Below, piece by piece: positions 16,375 through 25,730 of a stretch of 64,000 bases of DNA. The DNA lies in assembly GCF_003626655.1 (NCBI RefSeq), contig NZ_RBAN01000012.1, positions 1 to 64,000 on the forward strand, in the 5' to 3' direction. Source of the stretch: Micromonospora costi (GTDB taxonomy: Bacteria > Actinomycetota > Actinomycetes > Mycobacteriales > Micromonosporaceae). Positions within the stretch are counted from its first letter, which is position 1. Each line of letters starts with the position of its first letter. The notes under the pieces were generated by a model. It saw nothing but the letters and a program-made list of their open reading frames with translations. It did no database searches and was not told the origin of the DNA. A program made the translations under genes and the position numbers.

Positions 16375-17241
16375 GTGAGCATGCTGGGCCGACTGCTGAC
16401 CGCTGGCGCCGGGGCGGTCGCCGCCCGGTACGTGCTGGGCGGGGTGCGCACCTCCCCGGCCGCGCCCGCGCTGGAGCGGACCAACTTCCGTGGCCGTACG
16501 GTCACCCTCGCGGCCGGGCCGGCCCTCGCCGCCGGTGCCACCGGCGCCGCCGCCCTGGGCGCGACCAGCGGGGCGTCCGGCGCCGCCGCCCTGGTCGCCG
16601 GCCTCGGCGCGGGCGCCGTGGGCCTCTACGACGACGTGGTGGGTGCCCGGCCGGAGCAGAAGGCGGCCAAGGGGTTCGCGGGCCACCTCGCCGCGCTGCG
16701 CGAGGGGCGGGTGACCGCCGGGCTCGTCAAGATCGTCGGGGTGGGCGCGGCCGGGCTGGGCGCGGCCGCCCTGCTCGCCGCCGACCCCCGGGTCGCCGGG
16801 CACCGGCGCCGGCAGCGGCAGGGGGCGTTCGGTCGCGGCGTCGACGTGCTGCTGGGCGCCGGGGTGGTCGCCGGCACCGCCAACCTGCTCAACCTGCTCG
16901 ACCTGCGTCCCGGCCGGGCACTCAAGTCCGGCGTGCTGCTCGGCGCGCCGCTGGCCGGCGGCCCGCACGGCGGGATCGCCGCCGGCGCGGCCGGCGCGGC
17001 CGCGGGCTTGCTCCCCGACGACCTCGGCGAGGAGGTGATGCTGGGCGACAGCGGCGCGAACGCGCTCGGCGCGCTGCTCGGCGTCGCGCTCGCCGCGCGC
17101 ACCGGCCCGCTCGGCCGGGCCGGGGTCCTCGCCGTCCTGGCCGGCCTGACCGCCGCCAGCGAGAAGGTCAGCTTCACGCAGGTGATCCAGCGGACCCCGG
17201 GGTTGCGTGAACTCGACGCGCTGGGCCGGCTCGCCGACTGA
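16375..17241 (+). CDS. MraY/WecA-like polyprenyl-phosphate transferase family protein
   Basis: Protein of 288 residues; GTG 16375 is preferred, ATG 16381 is possible. Many Ala/Gly-rich transmembrane segments are present. Family signatures are visible in order: LYDDVVG (acidic pair of the MraY/WecA active site), NLLNLLDLRPGRALKSG (compare the NxxNxxDG segment) and LGDSGANALGALLG (compare MGDTGS). It is shorter than MraY (about 360), so some membrane helices are missing and catalysis is uncertain. It lies directly before murJ (2 bp) and may act on, or sense, lipid-linked envelope precursors. This is inference. Confidence 0.7.
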   Translation: MSMLGRLLTAGAGAVAARYVLGGVRTSPAAPALERTNFRGRTVTLAAGPALAAGATGAAALGATSGASGAAALVAGLGAGAVGLYDDVVGARPEQKAAKGFAGHLAALREGRVTAGLVKIVGVGAAGLGAAALLAADPRVAGHRRRQRQGAFGRGVDVLLGAGVVAGTANLLNLLDLRPGRALKSGVLLGAPLAGGPHGGIAAGAAGAAAGLLPDDLGEEVMLGDSGANALGALLGVALAARTGPLGRAGVLAVLAGLTAASEKVSFTQVIQRTPGLRELDALGRLAD

Positions 17242-17242
17242 C

Positions 17243-18937
17243 GTGACCAGACCGGCACCCCTCGCCGGCGCCGGCCGGGTGGCCGGAGCGGCCGCGCTCA
17301 TCGCCGTCCTCACCGTGGCCAGCCGACTGGCGGGCTTCGGCCGGACCGCCGTGTTCACCTGGACGCTGGCGCGCACCGACCTCGGCGGCACGTACGTGGT
17401 GGCGAACAACCTGCCGAACTTCATCTTCGAGATCGTGGCCGGCGGGGCGCTGGCCAGTCTCGTCGTACCGCTGCTGGCCGGCGCCGTCGAGGCGGGTGAC
17501 CGGCGCGGCGTGGCCGCCACCACCGGCGCCCTGCTCACCTGGACGGTGAGCCTGCTCGTGCCGCTCGCGCTCGTCCTGGCCCTGCTCGCTGACCCGCTGA
17601 TCGGCCTGCTCGGCCCCGGGCTCAGCCCGGAGCAGCAGCAGGCCGGCGCCCGGATGCTGCTGCTCTTCGCCCCCCAGCTTCCGCTGTACGGGGTGGGCAT
17701 CGTGCTCACCGGGGTGCTCCAGGCGCACCGGCGGTTCGCCTGGCCGGTGATCGCCCCGCTGCTGTCCAGCGTCACCGTCATCGCCGTCTACCTCGGTTTC
17801 ACCGCCTGGCAGGGACGGCTCGCCACGGTCGGCTCGGTGAGCCCCGGCGGCGAACTGCTGCTGGCCGGCGGCACCACGCTCGGTGTGGTGGTGCTGTCGC
17901 TGTCCCTGCTGATCCCGCTGCGCCGGCTCGGGCTGCGCGTACGGCCCGGCTACCGGTTCCCCGGCGACCTGCGGGCGCGCGCCGGGCGCCTCGCCGTCGC
18001 CGGGGTGGTGACCGTCACCGCCCAGCAGATCGCCCTGATCGTGGCCCTCAACCAGGTCACCTACGGGGCCACCGCCAACCCGGGCGTCTACAACATCGCG
18101 CAGACCATCTACTTCCTGCCGTGGGCGGTGCTCGCCGTGCCGCTCGCGGTGGCCGCGTACCCGACGCTGGCAGCGGCCCGGGCGGCCGGGGACGAGCGGG
18201 CCTACCGGGAGACCCTCGCGCCGGCGGTGCGGGGCGTGGTGCTGTTCAGCCTGCTCGGCGCGGCGGCGCTGGTCGGCACCGCGGAGCCGGTGGCGCACTT
18301 CTTCTTCGACTCCCCGCAGGTCGCCGCGACCGCCGCGGCGGCCATCGCCGGCTTCGCCCCCGGCCTGCTGGGCTACGGCCTGTTCGCCGTCCTCACCCGG
18401 GCCCTCTACGCGCGCGGCGAGACGCGGGCGGCGACGGTCGCCACCGCGGTCGGCTGGCTGACCGTGCCGCTGCTCGCCGTGCTGTTCGGGCACCTGATGC
18501 CGGTGGCCGACCGGGTGTTGGCGGTGGCCCTGGCCACCTCGGCGGGCATGCTGGTCCTCGGCGGCCTGCTGATCGCGGCGGTGTTCCGGTCGGCCGGCCG
18601 TCACGCCCTGGCGGGCGTGGGTCGGGCCGGAGCCGCCGGTCTCCTCGCGGCCGTGGTCGCGGGGCTCGCCGGCGCGGCGACAGCCCGCGGGCTCGCCGAC
18701 CTCGCCGGCGGGACCCCGACGACATCCGGGGCGCTCGTGCAGGGCATGCTGTCCGGTGTCGTGGTCGGCGCCCTGTTCCTCGCCGTCGCCTGGCTGACCG
18801 ACGCGCGGGACGTGCGGCCGCTGCTCGCGGCGGTGGCCCGCCGGCTGGGCCGGCGGCGCACGCCGGCCGGCGCCGGCACGCACGAGGATCCGCGCCCCGG
18901 GGGACGCGGTGACGGGAAGGAGAGGGTGTCCGGGTGA
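17243..18937 (+). CDS. murJ: Lipid II flippase MurJ-like (MviN family)
   Basis: Protein of 564 residues from GTG 17243; an earlier start would overlap the previous gene. It has about 14 transmembrane segments. The N-terminal family pattern is visible: SRLAGFGRTAVFTWTLARTD and then NNLPNFIFEIVAGGALASL. MurJ proteins flip undecaprenyl-linked lipid II across the membrane for peptidoglycan synthesis. Actinobacteria usually have a second, larger MurJ near rnpA-trxA, so this copy may be specialised. The gene overlaps the following glycosyltransferase start by 4 nt. Confidence 0.85.
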   Translation: MTRPAPLAGAGRVAGAAALIAVLTVASRLAGFGRTAVFTWTLARTDLGGTYVVANNLPNFIFEIVAGGALASLVVPLLAGAVEAGDRRGVAATTGALLTWTVSLLVPLALVLALLADPLIGLLGPGLSPEQQQAGARMLLLFAPQLPLYGVGIVLTGVLQAHRRFAWPVIAPLLSSVTVIAVYLGFTAWQGRLATVGSVSPGGELLLAGGTTLGVVVLSLSLLIPLRRLGLRVRPGYRFPGDLRARAGRLAVAGVVTVTAQQIALIVALNQVTYGATANPGVYNIAQTIYFLPWAVLAVPLAVAAYPTLAAARAAGDERAYRETLAPAVRGVVLFSLLGAAALVGTAEPVAHFFFDSPQVAATAAAAIAGFAPGLLGYGLFAVLTRALYARGETRAATVATAVGWLTVPLLAVLFGHLMPVADRVLAVALATSAGMLVLGGLLIAAVFRSAGRHALAGVGRAGAAGLLAAVVAGLAGAATARGLADLAGGTPTTSGALVQGMLSGVVVGALFLAVAWLTDARDVRPLLAAVARRLGRRRTPAGAGTHEDPRPGGRGDGKERVSG

Positions 18938-20103
18938 GCGCGGCGACGGAACCGACACCCGGCTGGCCGGGCAGCGTGGCGCTGCTGCTCGCCTCCAGCA
19001 CCGGCGGGGTGGGGCAGCACGTCCGGTCGGTGGCCCGGGGGCTCGCCGCCGCCGGCACCACGGTGCTGGTCTGCGGGCCGGCCGCCACCGAGGAGCAGTT
19101 CGACTTCACCGCCGCGGGCGCCCGGTTCCAGCCGGTCGAGATCCCCGCGAACCCGACCCCGGCCGACGCCCGCGCCGTCGCCGCGCTGCGCCGGGCGCTG
19201 GCCGCCAACCCGGTGGACGTGGTGCACGCGCACGGCCTCCGCGCCGGCCTGGTGGCGGTGCTCGCCCGGCCCGCCGCGCCGGTCGTCGTCACCTGGCACA
19301 ACGCGGTGCTCGCCGGCGGGGTGCGCGGCGCCCTGTCCCGGCTCGTCGAACGCGTCGTGGCGCGGGGCGCCCGCGTCGCGCTCGGGGCCTCGGCGGACCT
19401 GGTCGACCGGGCCACGGCGCTCGGCGCGGCCGACGCCCGGCTGGCCCCGGTGGCCGCGCCGACGCTGCCCGCCCCGCGCCGCCGTCGCGCCGCGGTCCGC
19501 GCCGAGTTCGGCGTGCAGGGCGAGCAGCCGCTGGTCGTGTCGGTCGGCCGGCTGCACCCGCAGAAGCGCTACGACGTGCTGATCGACGCGGCGGCCCGCT
19601 GGCGGGCCCGCGTACCGCCCCCGGTCGTCGTGATCGCCGGCAGCGGTCCCGCGTACCTGCCGCTGGCCGCCCGGATCTCCGCCGCCCGGGCGCCGGTCAC
19701 CCTGCTCGGCCACCGCACGGACGTGGCCGACCTGCTCGCCGGCGCCGACCTCGCGGTGGTGACCAGCGACTGGGAGGCCCGCCAACTCTTCGCCCAGGAG
19801 GCGCTGCGGGCCGGCGTACCGCTGGTGGCGACCGCGGTCGGCGGGCTGCCGGAGCTGGTCGGTGACGCGGCCGTGCTGGTGCCCCCCGGCGACGTGGACG
19901 CGGTCGACGCCGCGGTACGCGCGCTGCTCGACGACCCGCAGCGCCGGGCCGAGCTGGGCCGGCGGGGCGCCGCGCGCGCGGCCACGTGGCCCACCGAGGC
20001 GGACACGGTCGCCACGCTCGGCGCGCTCTACGCCGAACTGGCCCCGCGCGCCGCAGGCCCACCCGCCCCGGACGCCGGCACCTCCGCGACGGGGCAACGC
20101 TGA
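18934..20103 (+). CDS. Glycosyltransferase family 4
   Basis: Protein of 389 residues, GTG start overlapping the murJ stop (GTGA). GT-B fold: the N-terminal LLLASSTGGVGQHVRSVARG is the acceptor-side Gly-rich loop, and the C-terminal nucleotide-sugar half has SVGRLHPQKRYDVLIDA and the late ALRAGVPLVATAVGGLPELV. The usual E-x7-E appears as EARQLFAQEALRAG. It is a predicted cytoplasmic retaining glycosyltransferase. Position between murJ and a membrane protein suggests a lipid-linked envelope glycan. Donor and acceptor are unknown. Confidence 0.87.
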   Translation: MSAATEPTPGWPGSVALLLASSTGGVGQHVRSVARGLAAAGTTVLVCGPAATEEQFDFTAAGARFQPVEIPANPTPADARAVAALRRALAANPVDVVHAHGLRAGLVAVLARPAAPVVVTWHNAVLAGGVRGALSRLVERVVARGARVALGASADLVDRATALGAADARLAPVAAPTLPAPRRRRAAVRAEFGVQGEQPLVVSVGRLHPQKRYDVLIDAAARWRARVPPPVVVIAGSGPAYLPLAARISAARAPVTLLGHRTDVADLLAGADLAVVTSDWEARQLFAQEALRAGVPLVATAVGGLPELVGDAAVLVPPGDVDAVDAAVRALLDDPQRRAELGRRGAARAATWPTEADTVATLGALYAELAPRAAGPPAPDAGTSATGQR

Positions 20104-22607
20104 TGGTGCGCCGCCTCGTTCCCGTCGTGCTGACCCTCCTGGTCGTGGTGCTGGGCGTCACGGCCCTCGCCGCCCGGCCCGAGCGCGGCACGCCGCAGCG
20201 CAGCGCCGACTTCGTGGTCATCGCCGGGGTGGCGGGGCTGCGCTGGGAGGACGTGGACCCGCAGACCACCCCCACGCTGTGGCGCATGGCGCAAAACGGC
20301 GCCATCGGCTCGCTGTCGGTCCGCTCCGCCCACCGGCCCACCTGCCCGGTGGACGGCTGGCTGACCCTCGGGGCCGGCGGGTTCGCCGCCTGGAACGGCA
20401 GCCGGGAGCCGGGCGGCTGCCCGCCGGCCCCGGTGACCGTGGAACAGCCCGACGGCATCGGCGCGAACCTGCCCGACCAGGAGGGTGTGGTCCACCACAA
20501 CCAGGAGCAACTGCCGTGGGGCACCGTGCCCGGGTCGCTGTCCGAGTCGGTGCGCTGCTCGGTGGCGATCGGGCCGGGGGCCGCGGTGGCCGCCGCCCGG
20601 CCGTTCGGCCGCGTGGACCGGTACGCGCCGGCGCTGCCCGCCGACCCCGGCGACCTGCTCGGGTCCTGCGTGCTCAGCATCGTCGACCTGGGCACGGTCG
20701 ACGGCACCACGCCGGATTCCCGCGCGGCGGCGGCCCGGACCGCGGACGCGCAACTGGCCCGGGTGCTCGCCGCGCGGCCGCCCAACTCGCTCGTGATGGT
20801 GGCCGGCGTCTCGGACACCAGCGCGCCGGCCCGCCTGCACGTGGCGGTCGCCGACGGCCCCGGCTGGAAGGGCTGGCTGACCTCGGCGAGCACCGGCCGG
20901 GACGGCTACCTCCAACTGGTCGACCTCGCGCCGACCGCGCTGGTCGCACTGGGCCGGCCCATGCCCGACCGGCTCTTCCTCGGCCGTCCGGCCGTCGCCG
21001 TCGACAACCGGCCCGCCGACCTGGCCGACGCGATCGCGCGGCCGGTGGACGCCGAGCGGGAGGCCGCCGCCCAGCGCGGCGTCGCCGGCTGGTTCTTCAC
21101 CCTGCTCGCCGCCGCCCAGATGCTCCTGGCCGTCGCCGTCCTGCCCCTGCTGCGCCGGGCCCGCCGGCACGCCGGCCCGTACGGCCCGCAGCCGGTGCCG
21201 CGTCGCATCGTGGGGGCGGTGGAACTGCTGCTCGTGGCCGCCGCGCTCGCGGTGCCGGCCGCGCTGCTCGCCGACGCCGTGCCCTGGTGGCGGACGGCGG
21301 AGCCCGGCTGGGCCTTCGCCGGTACGACCGTCCTGCTGGTGCTGGCCGGCACGGCGCTGGTCCGGTTCGCCCCCGGGCACGGCAACACGCTCGGGCCGCT
21401 CGGCGCGGTCGCCGGCCTGGCCACCCTCGCGGTCGGCCTGGACGTGCTGACCGGCGCCCGGCTCCAACTGAACGGCGTGGTCGGCTACTCGGCGCAGGAG
21501 GGCGGCCGGTACGCCGGCCTGAGCACCGTGGGGCTGGGCGTGTTCCTGGCCGGCGCGTTGCTGAGCGCCGGCTGGCTCGCCCAGCGCCTGCCGAGGGGCT
21601 GGCGACCGGCGGCCATGGTGGCCGTCGGTGGCGTGGCCGTGGTGATCGTGGGCAGCCCGTACCTCGGGGCGGACCCGATCGGCGCGGTCGCGCTGACGGC
21701 CGGGCTGAGCGTCGCGGCGGCGATCAGCGCCGGCGGCTGGCTGTCGGCGAGCCGGCTGGCCTGGGCCGTGATGGCGGCGCTCGCGGTCGTCGTCGGCTAC
21801 GCGGTGCTGGACGTACGCCGTCCGCCCGAGGAGCGGGGCAGCCTGGGCCGTTTCCTGGGCGCGCTCGGTGACGGCACGGGCGGGCTCGCCCTGCACCGCT
21901 CCAGCACGTCGAACTTCGACACCCTCGTGGGCAGCCCGCTGACCGTGCTGGCCCTGGCCGGCGCGCTCCTGGTGTGGTTCGCCCTGATGCAGCCCTGGGG
22001 CGGGCTGAAGCGGCTGTTCGGCATCTACCCGGCGGTGCGGGCCGCGATGGCGGGCACCGCCGTGGCGGCCGTCGTGGGCGGCCTGCTCGGCGGCGTGGCC
22101 CTGGACGTGGCCGGCGCCGCCGCCGCCCTCGTGGTGCCGATGGCCGCGCTGGCTTCGCTGCGGGTGCTGGACCACTCCACCGACCGGACCGTGCCCGCCG
22201 CCGGACGCCCGCAGCCCGACGGCGCGGGCGTGGCCGGCGAGGACGGCCCCGGCTCCGGCGGCGGGGGAGCCGGGGACGACGGCCCGTCGGGCGGGCCGCG
22301 CGGCGCGAGCGGGTCCGGGAACCGCGACGCCCGGCCGGACGATCCGGAGGCCACCGCTTCCGGCGGCCGGTCCGGGACGCCCGCGCCGGCCCCGTCGGAG
22401 GGCTCCGAGGCCACGCCGGCCGCGCCGGAGGGCTCAGGGTCCGTGCCGGCCACGCCGGAGGGCTCAGGGTCCGTGCCGGCCACGCCCGAGGGTCCGGGGT
22501 CCGTGCCGGCCGCGCCGGAGGGTCCGGACGGCGCTTCGGACGATCGGTCCGCCGTGCCGTCGCCGCGTCCGGCCGCCGGCTCGTCGCGCCCCGTGACCAG
22601 GCGCTGA
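20103..22607 (+). CDS. Large membrane protein with alkaline-phosphatase-like N-terminal domain
   Basis: Protein of 834 residues from ATG 20103, overlapping the previous stop by one base (TGATG). Residues 1-25 are a membrane anchor or signal (VVLTLLVVVLGVTALAA). Residues about 35-310 look like a degenerate alkaline-phosphatase/sulfatase fold on the outside (FVVIAGVAGLRWEDVDPQTT, then VMVAGVSDTSAP), without the full metal-ligand set. Residues about 345-700 hold roughly ten transmembrane segments. The last 130 residues are a Gly/Pro/Ser-rich tail with a 10-residue repeat (ATPEGSGSVP). It is the last of the envelope module before pyrG. Function unknown; a role in cell-wall precursor export or modification is inferred from neighbours. 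Confidence 0.75.
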   Translation: MVRRLVPVVLTLLVVVLGVTALAARPERGTPQRSADFVVIAGVAGLRWEDVDPQTTPTLWRMAQNGAIGSLSVRSAHRPTCPVDGWLTLGAGGFAAWNGSREPGGCPPAPVTVEQPDGIGANLPDQEGVVHHNQEQLPWGTVPGSLSESVRCSVAIGPGAAVAAARPFGRVDRYAPALPADPGDLLGSCVLSIVDLGTVDGTTPDSRAAAARTADAQLARVLAARPPNSLVMVAGVSDTSAPARLHVAVADGPGWKGWLTSASTGRDGYLQLVDLAPTALVALGRPMPDRLFLGRPAVAVDNRPADLADAIARPVDAEREAAAQRGVAGWFFTLLAAAQMLLAVAVLPLLRRARRHAGPYGPQPVPRRIVGAVELLLVAAALAVPAALLADAVPWWRTAEPGWAFAGTTVLLVLAGTALVRFAPGHGNTLGPLGAVAGLATLAVGLDVLTGARLQLNGVVGYSAQEGGRYAGLSTVGLGVFLAGALLSAGWLAQRLPRGWRPAAMVAVGGVAVVIVGSPYLGADPIGAVALTAGLSVAAAISAGGWLSASRLAWAVMAALAVVVGYAVLDVRRPPEERGSLGRFLGALGDGTGGLALHRSSTSNFDTLVGSPLTVLALAGALLVWFALMQPWGGLKRLFGIYPAVRAAMAGTAVAAVVGGLLGGVALDVAGAAAALVVPMAALASLRVLDHSTDRTVPAAGRPQPDGAGVAGEDGPGSGGGGAGDDGPSGGPRGASGSGNRDARPDDPEATASGGRSGTPAPAPSEGSEATPAAPEGSGSVPATPEGSGSVPATPEGPGSVPAAPEGPDGASDDRSAVPSPRPAAGSSRPVTRR

Positions 22608-22766
22608 CGGTCCGTCGTGGCCGCGGCGGCGTGGCCGCGTGACCTCGGTGCGGCCTGCGTCCCGCCGCCGTCGAGGTGTTACCGTGGAATCCCGTGGATC
22701 GCGTGATCACTTTGCTGATCGGCTCGGCGGTCTGCACGACCGCTACGGACGACACGGGAGCAGGCC

Positions 22767-24506
22767 TTGGCCCCTTCAGCACGGACGACCAGGCACATCT
22801 TCGTCACCGGGGGGGTCGCCTCCTCGCTCGGTAAGGGGCTCACCGCCTCCAGCCTCGGCAACCTCCTCACCGCGCGGGGTCTCCGCGTGGTCATGCAGAA
22901 GCTCGACCCCTACCTCAACGTCGACCCCGGGACGATGAACCCGTTCCAGCACGGCGAGGTCTTCGTGACCGAGGACGGCGCCGAGACCGACCTCGACGTC
23001 GGGCACTACGAGCGGTTCCTCGACCGCGCGCTCTCCGGCAAGGCGAACGTCACCACCGGCCAGATCTACTCGGACGTGATCGCCAAGGAGCGGCGCGGCG
23101 AGTACCTCGGCGACACGGTCCAGGTGATCCCGCACATCACCAACGAGATCAAGTCGCGGATCCTCGGCATGGCCGACCCGGACGCCGACGGCCAGGTCCC
23201 CGACGTGGTGATCACCGAGGTGGGCGGCACGGTCGGCGACATCGAGTCCCTGCCGTTCCTCGAGGCGATCCGGCAGGTCCGGCACGACCTCGGCCGGGAC
23301 AACTGCTTCTACCTGCACGTCTCGCTGGTGCCCTACCTGGCCCCGTCCGGCGAGCTGAAGACCAAGCCCACCCAGCACTCGGTGGCGCAGCTGCGCAGCA
23401 TCGGTATCCAGCCCGACGCGCTGGTGCTGCGCTGCGACCGGGACATCCCGGACAAGGTCAAGCAGAAGCTGTCGCTCTACTGCGACGTGGACCGGGAGGC
23501 GGTCACCGCCGCGCCGGACGCGCCGAGCATCTACGACATCCCGAAGGTGCTGCACCGCGAGGGCCTCGACGCGTACGTGGTGCGCCGGCTCGGGCTCTCC
23601 TTCCGGGACGTGGACTGGAGCAGCTGGGACGACCTGCTGGACCGGGTGCACCAGCCCCGCCACACGGTGACCGTCGCGCTCGTCGGCAAGTACGTCGACC
23701 TGCCCGACGCGTACCTGTCGGTCAGCGAGGCGATCCGGGCGGCCGGGTTCGGCCACCGGGCCCGCGTGGAGCTGCGCTGGGTGCCCAGCGACGAGTGCGT
23801 CACCCCGTCCGGCGCGGCGGCCGCCCTCGCGGGCGTGGACGGCATCGTCATCCCGGGCGGCTTCGGCGTACGCGGCATCGAAGGCAAGATCGGCGCCTCC
23901 CGGTACGCCCGGGAGAACCGCATCCCGCTGCTCGGCCTCTGCCTCGGCCTGCAGTGCATGACCATCGACGTGGCCCGGCACCTGGCCGGCCTGGAGGGCG
24001 CCAACTCGCTGGAGTTCGACGAGGAGGCCCGGCACCCGGTCATCGCCACGATGGCCGACCAGGAGGACATCGTGGCCGGCAAGGGCGACCTGGGCGGCAC
24101 CATGCGGCTCGGGGCGTACCCGGCGCGGCTCGCCGAGGGCTCGCTGGTCGCCGAGGCGTACGGCAGCACCGACGTCAGCGAGCGGCACCGGCACCGGTAC
24201 GAGGTGAACAACGCCTACCGTGACGCGCTCACCAAGGCCGGCCTGCACATCTCGGGCACCTCGCCGGACGGGCGGCTCGTCGAGTTCGTGGAGCTGGACC
24301 GGAGCCTGCACCCGTTCTTCGCGGCCACCCAGGCGCACCCGGAGCTGAAGAGCCGGCCGACGCGGCCGCACCCGCTGTTCGCCTCGTTCGTGCGGGCCGC
24401 GATCACGTACTCCCAGGCCGACCAGCTCCCCGTGGACCTGGACGCGCCGGCCGCCGAGCAGGCGGCCCGCAACGGCGCCGCGGCGAAGGCGACCTCCGCG
24501 TCGTGA
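22767..24506 (+). CDS. pyrG: CTP synthase
   Basis: Protein of 579 residues. The start is TTG 22767, with GGAG 6 nt upstream; no ATG or GTG fits the conserved N terminus HIFVTGGVASSLGKGLTA. The synthase domain (residues 1-270) has the P-loop and LDPYLNVDPGTMNPFQHGEV. The glutaminase domain has LGLCLGLQCM with the catalytic Cys and the closing H-P-E in ATQAHPELKSRP. It makes CTP from UTP and glutamine. The gene matches Rv1699 in order and overlaps the Nudix gene by 4 nt. Confidence 0.96.
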   Translation: MAPSARTTRHIFVTGGVASSLGKGLTASSLGNLLTARGLRVVMQKLDPYLNVDPGTMNPFQHGEVFVTEDGAETDLDVGHYERFLDRALSGKANVTTGQIYSDVIAKERRGEYLGDTVQVIPHITNEIKSRILGMADPDADGQVPDVVITEVGGTVGDIESLPFLEAIRQVRHDLGRDNCFYLHVSLVPYLAPSGELKTKPTQHSVAQLRSIGIQPDALVLRCDRDIPDKVKQKLSLYCDVDREAVTAAPDAPSIYDIPKVLHREGLDAYVVRRLGLSFRDVDWSSWDDLLDRVHQPRHTVTVALVGKYVDLPDAYLSVSEAIRAAGFGHRARVELRWVPSDECVTPSGAAAALAGVDGIVIPGGFGVRGIEGKIGASRYARENRIPLLGLCLGLQCMTIDVARHLAGLEGANSLEFDEEARHPVIATMADQEDIVAGKGDLGGTMRLGAYPARLAEGSLVAEAYGSTDVSERHRHRYEVNNAYRDALTKAGLHISGTSPDGRLVEFVELDRSLHPFFAATQAHPELKSRPTRPHPLFASFVRAAITYSQADQLPVDLDAPAAEQAARNGAAAKATSAS

Positions 24507-25111
24507 GCGCCGTCGAGCACCGCTACGAGGTCCGCTCCCGGGAGCAGCGCTGGTCCGGCCGGATCTTCGACGTGGTCACCGAGGAGGTGACCATGCCGGG
24601 GGGTGGCACCGGCCTGCGGGACATCGTCCGGCACGTCGGCGCGGTGGCGGTCGTGGCGCTCGACGACGCGGGGCAGGTGGTGCTGATCCGCCAGTACCGG
24701 CACCCGGTGGGCCGGCACCTGTGGGAACTGCCGGCCGGGCTGATGGACGTCTCCGGCGAGGACCTGCCCGCCGCGGCGGCGCGGGAACTGGCCGAGGAGG
24801 CGGACCTGACCGCCGGCCGGATGGACGTCCTGGTCGACCTGCACAGCTCGCCCGGCTTCACCAACGAGCTGGTCCGGGTGTTCCTGGCGCGCGACCTGGC
24901 CGAGGTGCCGCCGGAGCGGCGGCACGAGCGGCGCGACGAGGAGGCCGACCTCCAGGTCGTCCGGATCGACCTGGACGAGGCCGTCGGCATGGTGCTGGCC
25001 GGCGAGATCACGAACGCCTCGTGCGTGGCGGGGCTGCTCGCCGCGGCCCGGGCCCGTGACACCGGCTGGTCGGCGCTGCGCCGGGCGGAGGCGCCGTTGC
25101 CGCCCCGCTGA
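24503..25111 (+). CDS. Nudix hydrolase, ADP-ribose pyrophosphatase type
   Basis: Protein of 202 residues, GTG start inside the pyrG stop. The Nudix box is seen as GLMDVSGEDLPAAAARELAE followed by EADL (the G-x5-E-x7-REL-x-EE pattern). The upstream QYRHPVGRHLWELPAG matches ADP-ribose pyrophosphatases, and the gene holds the place of Rv1700 (ADPRase). It would split ADP-ribose to AMP and ribose-5-phosphate. Transcription probably ends at the hairpin at 25130. Confidence 0.92.
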   Translation: MSAVEHRYEVRSREQRWSGRIFDVVTEEVTMPGGGTGLRDIVRHVGAVAVVALDDAGQVVLIRQYRHPVGRHLWELPAGLMDVSGEDLPAAAARELAEEADLTAGRMDVLVDLHSSPGFTNELVRVFLARDLAEVPPERRHERRDEEADLQVVRIDLDEAVGMVLAGEITNASCVAGLLAAARARDTGWSALRRAEAPLPPR

Positions 25112-25129
25112 CCCGGGTGACACGACAGG

Positions 25130-25159
25130 AAGGGCCGTGCGGCACGCCGCACGGCCCTT
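25130..25159. terminator. Bidirectional terminator between Nudix and TM2 genes
   Basis: A perfect 13-bp stem (25130-25142 with 25147-25159, AAGGGCCGTGCGG) has a 4-nt loop. A-rich and T-rich edges on the two sides let it work in both directions between two convergent genes. Confidence 0.88.
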
Positions 25160-25173
25160 CGTCGCCTGCCCGG

Positions 25174-25440
25174 TCAGTCGCGCAGCGGGCGACCCTGCCC
25201 GTCGACGCCACCGTTCACGAGGATCAGGATGCCGTCGATGAAGCCCCAGATCCCGCCGATGCCGCAGGTGACGATCGTCACCACGAGCTGCAGCACGCCG
25301 GTCTTGGTGTGGCCCATGTAGAAGCGGCCGACGCCGAACGAGCCGAGCACGATGCCCAGGATGCCCGCGACGATCTTGCTCTTGTCCGAGACGCCCTGGG
25401 GGTGTCCGGGCTGATAAGGCTGATAAGGAGGAGTGGTCAT
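25174..25440 (-). CDS. TM2 domain-containing protein
   Basis: Protein of 88 residues from ATG 25440 with GGAGG upstream. The first 15 residues are Pro/Tyr/Gln-rich (PPYQPYQPGHPQG). Two transmembrane helices follow, with the TM2 signature GSFGVGRFYMGHTKTGVLQL and GIGGIWGFIDGILILV. TM2 proteins are small membrane proteins of unknown biochemical role. The gene is convergent with the Nudix gene and divergent from ald. A TATATG box just upstream on the minus strand could be its -10 element. Confidence 0.88.
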   Translation of the reverse strand: MTTPPYQPYQPGHPQGVSDKSKIVAGILGIVLGSFGVGRFYMGHTKTGVLQLVVTIVTCGIGGIWGFIDGILILVNGGVDGQGRPLRD

Positions 25441-25730
25441 GACGCGACACCATATAGATCCACTCGGGTCCTGTCCGCACCGGCATGCCAGAAGTGGGAC
25501 GATGATGGATGAAACACTGTCCTGACGGCTGAGTCGGCGTCCGCCGCGGGCCGGGCCGACACCTGACAATCCGTCAGCGGCCACCGGCACCGGATGCCAC
25601 TCTGCTGGCCCTCGCGAGGCCGCGGCGCGCCTAGACTGCCGCCGGCGGGACCGGTGGACCGCGGCGGCAAAGGGGCCGCCGCGCACCGCGCAGTCGGGGG
25701 AGAGCGGCCCCGAAGGAAGGTGTCTGCATC

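Noticed and set aside
20028..22175. 715-codon minus-strand frame opposite the membrane protein gene
   Set aside because: High-GC shadow with no recognisable domain, opposite a gene with clear membrane segments and start overlaps.
22608..22766. Attenuator or riboswitch before pyrG
   Set aside because: No G-tract start region like that of Bacillus pyrG and no stable terminator hairpin was visible in the leader.
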